From contig JBFWMT010000013.1 of the NCBI GenBank assembly GCA_050251415.1, forward strand, positions 1 through 45,569: DNA of 45,569 nt, given 5' to 3'. The notes beneath the pieces are model-generated. The model was not told where the DNA came from. It was given only the letters and a program-made list of their open reading frames with translations, and did no database searches. The position numbers were made by a program, and so were the translations under genes. Origin of the DNA: UBA8514 sp050251415 (GTDB lineage: Bacteria > Bacillota > Clostridia > Lachnospirales > Anaerotignaceae). Each line of letters opens with the position of its first letter. Positions within the stretch are counted from its first letter, which is position 1. Positions 40,654 through 45,569 of this stretch are shown here, piece by piece.

Positions 40654-42300
40654 TTACTGCTGTATCGCCTGAATTAAATCTGGTATAAGCTGTTTTTTCC
40701 TAGAAACCATACCTGCAACAAATACACTGTCACCGTCAAATTCACTGCCATATACGGTTCCCAAAAGCTCCTTGGCTCTTGCACCTTTAAATACCAAAAT
40801 TGAGGACTCATCAATAATATTTGTAAGCATAAAAATAATCATGTCCATACCGCCCCTGGCAATAAGCTTATCCATATAATCATTCATACGGGCTTTAATT
40901 ATCTGCAAATCGTTGGCATTCATAGAAGTAATCTGTCCTACGCCAAAATTCAAACCGCTGTTTGTGAATTCCTTGTAATCCTGATAAAAAATCTCTTCAT
41001 CACTTCGTTCCTTTAAACTACTGCCTGCCGAGAACATTTCCTCTGCAAATTCCTGTATATTAATTCCCGCAAGGTCTGCCAAATGCTCTGCCGCCAATTT
41101 ATCTACAGCAGTGCATGTTGGTGAACGGAACATAAGGGTATCCGAAATAATTGCTGCGCATAAAATTCCTGCAATTTCAGCCGTTATCTCCACTCCATTT
41201 TCGTTATACATCTGGTACACAATCGTTGCCGTACAGCCAAGTGGCTGATTCCGGAAAAACACAGGGTTCATTGTTTCAAGTGTTCCTAAGCGGTGATGGT
41301 CTATAATTTCCAAAATTTCAGCATATTCAATCCCATCTACAGCTTGATTTTTTTCGTTGTGGTCAACCAAAATAAGCTTTTTCTTTTCCATATCCAAGAA
41401 ACTACGCTTAGAAATTTGACCTATGTACTCGCCTTTTTCGTTAAGTACCGGGAAATAACGATGGCGATTTTTAGCCATTACCTCTTTAACATCATTGGTA
41501 AAATCATCAATGTTAAAGGTAAGCAGATTTTTGCTAGACATAAAATATTTTATTGGCATGCTTTGGTTTATAAGCCTTGCCACCGTGTAAGAGTCGTAAG
41601 GAGAGGAAATTATAACACATCCCTTTTCCTGTGCATGTTTTAAAACAGTTTCCGAAACATCATTATTGGTACAAACAACCATACAGCTTACGCCCATCTC
41701 TACGGCAAAAAACTGACTCTCAAAACGGTTGCCCGTTACAACCAAATCCTTGGCACCAATATATTCCTCCATAAGGTCAGGTGTATTTGCTGCAATGGTT
41801 ACCTTACCCTCGCTGAAATACCCGTTAATATCGCCGCAAAGCACACGTCCGTCAAGGGTTTCAACTATATTTTTGTAGGATGTATTTGCCTTAGACACAA
41901 TTTTGCTGTCGTATACGTCCATGTCCGATGCTGCAATATCTCCAATGGTTATTACACCCTCGATTCTTCCATCTGCCTTAGTAACAGCAAGGGTAACAGC
42001 GTTCTGCTTTTTCATAAGGCCATAGGCTTTTTTAATTGATATATCTCCACTTACACCATCAACCTGTTTAATTTCAATATCGCTAACCTGTGTCCGTACA
42101 TCACTAATACATGGTGGGTAAGCAACAGAAAATCTGTCCAGCACATATGAGGTTTCCTTACTAATATCGCCACATCGTTTTGCCACATAGTTTGCGGAAG
42201 AAATATGGTTTTTAAGGTTGGCATATGCTATAGCCGAGCAGATAGAGTCTGTATCGGGATTTTTATGTCCCACTACCGTTATTTCATTTTTTTTGTCCAT
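40654..42300 (-). CDS. ppaC: Manganese-dependent inorganic pyrophosphatase with CBS and DRTGG domains
   Basis: The product has 548 residues, much longer than the roughly 310 of simple family II pyrophosphatases. The DHH part opens with VGHKNPDTDSICSAIAYA (about 9-26). A regulatory insert then runs from about 70 to 310 with a CBS domain, a DRTGG domain and a second CBS domain. The catalytic part resumes with VDHNEKNQAVDG and IDHHRLG, and ends in a DHHA2 domain. It hydrolyses pyrophosphate with Mn2+ or Co2+ in the cytosol. CBS-containing enzymes of this type are inhibited by AMP/ADP and activated by ATP or diadenosine phosphates, linking activity to energy state. The start at 42300 has GGAG nine bases upstream; the ATG at 42372 is unsupported. 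Confidence 0.93.
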   Translation of the reverse strand: MDKKNEITVVGHKNPDTDSICSAIAYANLKNHISSANYVAKRCGDISKETSYVLDRFSVAYPPCISDVRTQVSDIEIKQVDGVSGDISIKKAYGLMKKQNAVTLAVTKADGRIEGVITIGDIAASDMDVYDSKIVSKANTSYKNIVETLDGRVLCGDINGYFSEGKVTIAANTPDLMEEYIGAKDLVVTGNRFESQFFAVEMGVSCMVVCTNNDVSETVLKHAQEKGCVIISSPYDSYTVARLINQSMPIKYFMSSKNLLTFNIDDFTNDVKEVMAKNRHRYFPVLNEKGEYIGQISKRSFLDMEKKKLILVDHNEKNQAVDGIEYAEILEIIDHHRLGTLETMNPVFFRNQPLGCTATIVYQMYNENGVEITAEIAGILCAAIISDTLMFRSPTCTAVDKLAAEHLADLAGINIQEFAEEMFSAGSSLKERSDEEIFYQDYKEFTNSGLNFGVGQITSMNANDLQIIKARMNDYMDKLIARGGMDMIIFMLTNIIDESSILVFKGARAKELLGTVYGSEFDGDSVFVAGMVSRKKQLIPDLIQAIQQ

Positions 42301-42375
42301 CTGTAAATACTCCATTCTCTTTGGTTTTGCAACTCTATATTCTACGGCAATTACGCTGGTTTGTCTATACAATTT

Positions 42376-43488
42376 TTATATTAGATTTTCGGGATTAAGG
42401 CACATCAATGGCTCAATAACAAATCTTCCGTCTCTTCTTATAAGCACATCATCAAAATAAATTTCGCCTCCGCCATATTCAGGGGTTTGAATGCAAACCA
42501 AATCCCAATGGATTGCAGACCTGTTGCCATTTTCCGCATCCTCATAGCAGTTACCTGGTGTAAAATGGAAGCTTCCCATTATTTTTTCATCAAACAAAAT
42601 ATTGTTCATTGCCTTTGTGATATATGGATTTACGCCTATGGCAAACTCTCCTACATATCTTGCTCCCTCATCGGTATCAAAAATTTTATTAAGTCGTTGT
42701 GTATCATTTGCAGAGCAGTCCACAATTTTTCCCTCTTTAAATGTAAGGCTTACATGTTCAAAGGTAAAAGAATTATACTCGCTTGGTGTATTATAGGTCA
42801 GTGTTCCATTAATTGAATCTTTAATAGGTGCTGTGTATACCTCACCATCTGGTATATTGCTCTGACCTGCACACTTTATAGCAGGTATATCTTTTATAGA
42901 GAAGGTAATGTCTGTACCCACACCTTTAATATGCACCTTATCGGTTTTGTTCATAATGGTAACAAGGTTGTCCATGGCGGCAGACATCTTGCTATAATCT
43001 AAATTGCAAACCTTGTAATAAAAATCCTCAAATGCCTCAAGGCTTGTACTTGCAGACTGTGCCATGCTTGGTGTTGGGTAGCGAAGAACAACCCATTTGG
43101 TATGTGGCACTCTTATTTCATTTACAGGGCGTGTAACGTAAACTGAATACATTTTTAATTTTTCCTCAGGCACATCTGACATTTCTGTAAGATTGTCCTC
43201 TCCACGCACACCAATAAATGCGTCCATTTGGCGCATTTTTTCGCATTCAAACTCAGCCATCATTTTAAGCTGCTGTTCTGTTGCGCCCAAAAGCATTTCA
43301 CGCTCTAAGCCTGATGTTTTCATTTCCAAAAATGGTGTAGCACCGGCCTTATATACTTCTTTTATTATTTGCTTCACAAGGGGAATTGGTCCCACGCCAT
43401 TGCAGGCAATATACACATTTTCTCCTTTTTTAACACGACAGGAGTATTCAACTAAATTTTTTGCTAATACTTTGTCTCTTTCGTCCAT
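42376..43488 (-). CDS. M29-family aminopeptidase
   Basis: The product has 370 residues, typical of the family. An N-terminal domain (NLVEYSCRVKKGENVYI) precedes a metal-binding C-terminal half with GEVYTAP, YVGEFAIGVNP, SFHFTPG and SAIHWDLVC, which supply the Glu, His and Asp ligands for two metal ions. These cytosolic exopeptidases remove N-terminal residues from peptides, which suits a peptide or amino-acid fermenter. AAGGAGG lies seven to eight bases before ATG. It is upstream of the pyrophosphatase gene by 75 bases on the same strand and may be cotranscribed with it, since no terminator lies between. Confidence 0.92.
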   Translation of the reverse strand: MDERDKVLAKNLVEYSCRVKKGENVYIACNGVGPIPLVKQIIKEVYKAGATPFLEMKTSGLEREMLLGATEQQLKMMAEFECEKMRQMDAFIGVRGEDNLTEMSDVPEEKLKMYSVYVTRPVNEIRVPHTKWVVLRYPTPSMAQSASTSLEAFEDFYYKVCNLDYSKMSAAMDNLVTIMNKTDKVHIKGVGTDITFSIKDIPAIKCAGQSNIPDGEVYTAPIKDSINGTLTYNTPSEYNSFTFEHVSLTFKEGKIVDCSANDTQRLNKIFDTDEGARYVGEFAIGVNPYITKAMNNILFDEKIMGSFHFTPGNCYEDAENGNRSAIHWDLVCIQTPEYGGGEIYFDDVLIRRDGRFVIEPLMCLNPENLI

Positions 43489-43597
43489 TTTTTGTCCTCC
43501 TTGTTAGATATATTGCAAAAGTACTTTCCCTTCTATTATCCAAAATTACCAGTAATATTATTCTACTAACAATATTTAAAAAAGTCAAACTCGGTTG

Positions 43598-43625
43598 TTG
43601 ACTTATGTCATTACTTATGTATAAT
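43598..43625 (+). promoter_or_regulatory. Sigma-A promoter of the NifX-like gene
   Basis: TTGACT (43598-43603), 16 bases, consensus TATAAT (43620-43625). ACTTATG occurs twice across the -35 and spacer, a possible operator. Confidence 0.65.
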
Positions 43626-43673
43626 CTTTGTAGGACTTACATAAATTAATTTAAAATCCAAGGAGGAAACAAC

Positions 43674-44033
43674 ATGAAAATAGCTATACCAACACAAGAC
43701 GGCGCAGTATTTCAACATTTTGGCCAAAGCAAGGAATTTACCATATTTGATGTTCAAGACCACAAAATTTTGGACACAAAAAAAATTGATACCTCAGACA
43801 GCGGACACGGTGCTTTAGCTGTGCGCTTAAAGGAAAACGACGTAAAATTGCTTATTTGCGGCGGAATTGGCGGCGGTGCAATTAGCGCCCTTACGGAAAA
43901 TTGTATTGAGGTTTTGCCAGGGGTTGACGGCTTAGCGCAACAGGCTATTATTAAATACTTAAGTGGAGAAAAGATAGGAAATCTTGAAGCACGCTGCAAT
44001 CATCACGGCGAAGACCATGTCTGTCATCACTAA
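43674..44033 (+). CDS. NifB/NifX-type iron-molybdenum cofactor-binding domain protein
   Basis: The product has 119 residues. It starts MKIAIPTQDGAVFQHFGQSKEF, the classic opening of the dinitrogenase iron-molybdenum cofactor family, and keeps the LLICGGIGGGAISAL segment of its ribonuclease H-like fold. The C-terminal tail CNHHGEDHVCHH is rich in His and Cys and probably binds metal or an iron-sulfur cluster. Many anaerobes without nitrogenase carry such stand-alone proteins; no nif gene is nearby, so a role in metal or Fe-S handling is more likely than nitrogen fixation. AAGGAGG lies upstream of ATG, and copy C of the repeat element begins right after the stop. Confidence 0.88.
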   Translation: MKIAIPTQDGAVFQHFGQSKEFTIFDVQDHKILDTKKIDTSDSGHGALAVRLKENDVKLLICGGIGGGAISALTENCIEVLPGVDGLAQQAIIKYLSGEKIGNLEARCNHHGEDHVCHH

Positions 44034-44035
44034 AA

Positions 44036-44300
44036 AAAGTCTAAACCTTGGGCTTTGCCCAAACCCACTTGCTTTTTGAAAAAAGCAAGACAAAAACTTT
44101 TATTAAACGCTGAGGGTTTGGGAACGAAGAGTTCCCAAATGGAATCGTGCAGGCGGAATTCATTTTCGCCGGAACGCAAAAAAGTCAGTATTTTCAAGGC
44201 TTTCAAGCCTGAGAAGAAAATACTGACTTTTATCATGCCAGCAACTAAATCCAGTCGCCTAACGGCTGGATTTAAAGAGTGCAGACAAAGTCTACACTCT
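44036..44300. repeat. Interspersed palindromic element, copy C (composite)
   Basis: The first 60 bases repeat the core of copies A and B (TTGGGC/GCCCAA and CTTGCTTTTT/AAAAAAGCAAG hairpins). The remainder differs and holds a series of other hairpins: TTTGGGAAC/GTTCCCAAA (44116-44139), AAGTCAGTATTTTC/GAAAATACTGACTT (44182-44229), AAATCCAG/CTGGATTT (about 44247-44272), and AGAGTGCAGAC/GTCTACACTCT (about 44276-44300). The last one resembles the outer arm of copy B and may terminate the minus-strand gene. It lies between convergent genes. Confidence 0.75.
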
Positions 44301-44303
44301 GAC

Positions 44304-45569
44304 TTACAATCTTCGAAGTATCAGTATTTTTTGCCCTGGATATATTAAATCTGGATTTTCAATATCATTTACTTGAAGTATGTCATTCACTGTTGTGTTA
44401 TATTTTTTTGCAATATTCCACAAAGTATCTCCTTTTTGTACCACATACACAACAACGGAATATAACTTCCGCGGGCAGGCTTCCTGTGACTCATCTATTG
44501 CGCTAATTACCTGCTGTATTTCTTTTCTGGTCACCTTTGTTTCTATAATAAGGGTAACTGTTGCCTCTATCTCACGTCCGCTAAGCATATTAATAGAAAC
44601 CTTTTCAACACAAACGCTAACCTCAGCATCGTCATTTGCTTTTGCAGCCATTACTTCTATTGTCTGGTCAAACGGAAGCAAAAATTCCACTACCTCAACT
44701 GGACTATCATCATCCTTTGCTATATACATTACCTGCAATGCAACTGCACCGTCTGCATTCACCCTATCCTCGATAACCGCAGAATCATCTAGCACTGCTG
44801 TACCCCATGCCTTTACAACCTGCATAATATCGGGCATACCTTTTTCCAGCATAAGGTTTTCTTTAATATTGGCACGAGTAGTATTTCTGCCTACCATCTG
44901 TTGGTATTCCACATCTTGGGTTTCCACATCAACCTGACCATGGGTGGTATAGGCATCGGTTATAAAATCCTGCTTCATTGTTTCTTCTGCACCAGCAACT
45001 GCCTGCACCGTTATTTCCAAATCCACTATCCTATCTTCCCCATCTTCATTAGGCAAAACATAGGCATCAATTTTTTCCACTGTAAGGTCAGCATGTGGGT
45101 ACATATCCTGTGTAACCTCGTCAATTTCAACCACCCCATTGAATGGCACCCAAAATTCTCCCAGCTCCACTATACTTTCCTGGTCTTCCCCAGTGTAAAG
45201 CACGCTTACTGCACCCTCGCCCTTCACACTGACCCCGCCATTTACCGCCCTAACTTCTTTTTGGCAAATGGTTACATCACACTCTAAAATCTGCCCTATA
45301 TTGGTTTTACTGCGATCCATGCTAAGCTGTTCTTTAATTACAAACCTGTCCTTTTTGTTATTTGTACTTTTATTCATTGCCACCGAACATGTTTTAAGCT
45401 GAAGACCATTTCCCACTGCATCTTGTAATATTTCATTTGTTTGCTTCTGGCATGCGCAAGCACAAACCGTTACTATTGCCTTTACGCCAACCTTTCGGTC
45501 GTTTATCAGCTTATACTCCAAATGAGTAAGCTTCACCCATGTCTGCACATCGCTAAGCCTAGTAACACC
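44304..45569 (-). CDS. SipL-like spore protein with DUF3794 and LysM domains (5' end outside window)
   Basis: The frame is open to the right edge, so the true start lies outside. At least 421 residues are visible. Two or more DUF3794-type beta-rich repeats contain FKLINDRKVGVKA-like sequence near the start, VEWVPF/VEFLLPFDQ-type segments and VEKISINMLSG. A C-terminal LysM domain follows (YVVQKGDTLWNIAKKYNTTVNDILQVNDI, about the last 50 residues), which binds peptidoglycan-like glycans. This architecture is that of SipL of Clostridioides, which binds SpoIVA and is needed for spore coat assembly. It implies a spore-forming organism. An internal GTG at 45548 has no ribosome site and is not the start. 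Confidence 0.88.
   Translation of the reverse strand, partial: GVTRLSDVQTWVKLTHLEYKLINDRKVGVKAIVTVCACACQKQTNEILQDAVGNGLQLKTCSVAMNKSTNNKKDRFVIKEQLSMDRSKTNIGQILECDVTICQKEVRAVNGGVSVKGEGAVSVLYTGEDQESIVELGEFWVPFNGVVEIDEVTQDMYPHADLTVEKIDAYVLPNEDGEDRIVDLEITVQAVAGAEETMKQDFITDAYTTHGQVDVETQDVEYQQMVGRNTTRANIKENLMLEKGMPDIMQVVKAWGTAVLDDSAVIEDRVNADGAVALQVMYIAKDDDSPVEVVEFLLPFDQTIEVMAAKANDDAEVSVCVEKVSINMLSGREIEATVTLIIETKVTRKEIQQVISAIDESQEACPRKLYSVVVYVVQKGDTLWNIAKKYNTTVNDILQVNDIENPDLIYPGQKILILRRL

Noticed and set aside
43604..43625. NifX-like gene as evidence of nitrogen fixation
   Set aside because: No nifHDK, nifB or nifE/N gene is present in the window, and stand-alone family members are common in anaerobes that do not fix nitrogen.
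45546..45548. GTG at 45548 as the start of the SipL-like gene
   Set aside because: The frame stays open to the window edge and there is no ribosome site before the GTG, so the gene is treated as partial.

Overview
This 45.6-kb window looks like a chromosomal segment of a low-GC, anaerobic, motile and probably spore-forming member of the Clostridia (Firmicutes). The evidence is an electron-bifurcating [FeFe]-hydrogenase operon, a 2-oxoacid:ferredoxin oxidoreductase, a SipL-like LysM/DUF3794 spore-assembly protein, chemoreceptors, and AGGAGG-type ribosome binding sites throughout. Two tandem hotdog-fold proteins closely resemble the beta-alanyl-CoA:ammonia lyases I remember from Clostridium (Anaerotignum) propionicum, so a Lachnospirales/Anaerotignum-like amino-acid fermenter is the best guess. 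No rRNA, tRNA, CRISPR array, phage or insertion sequence was seen. Most genes are on the minus strand.

Layout. (1) 1-9.6 kb, motility and signalling: a chemoreceptor cut by the window edge, a conserved unknown protein, a tandem HD-GYP protein, two dCache chemoreceptors, a GntR/FadR regulator and a coiled-coil protein. Four of these genes carry sigma-28-like promoters. (2) 9.6-12.6 kb, a TrpXYZ-type ABC transporter. (3) 12.6-19.1 kb, a four-subunit VorB-type 2-oxoacid:ferredoxin oxidoreductase operon, a divergent IclR regulator, two acl genes and a MATE exporter. A shared 15-bp palindrome links the oxidoreductase, the regulator and acl. (4) 19.3-27.8 kb, an alanine/glycine:cation symporter, two divergent Cys/Met-type PLP lyases, a B3/4-domain protein, a MerR regulator, an iron-type alcohol dehydrogenase and a HAD hydrolase. 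Four promoters here share a TTGACT box and the 19-bp spacer typical of MerR activation. (5) 27.8-31.5 kb, a 5'-truncated subtilase, an HD hydrolase with a 51-aa companion, and an ECF sigma/anti-sigma cluster. (6) 31.6-35 kb, ilvB-ilvN-ilvC behind a 44-codon leader peptide rich in Leu, Val and Ile plus an attenuator hairpin. (7) 35.2-39.6 kb, the hydrogenase operon. (8) 40-45.6 kb, an unknown protein, a CBS/DRTGG pyrophosphatase, an M29 aminopeptidase, a NifX-like protein and the partial SipL-like gene.

How it fits together (inference): amino acids are imported, deaminated or cleaved to 2-oxo acids and acyl-CoAs, oxidised with ferredoxin as acceptor, and excess reductant leaves as H2 or alcohol. 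Regions 3 and 4 look like two separately controlled amino-acid catabolic modules. An interspersed palindromic element occurs three times, each time between convergent genes. All regulatory assignments come from reading motifs by eye; no database or folding program was run.
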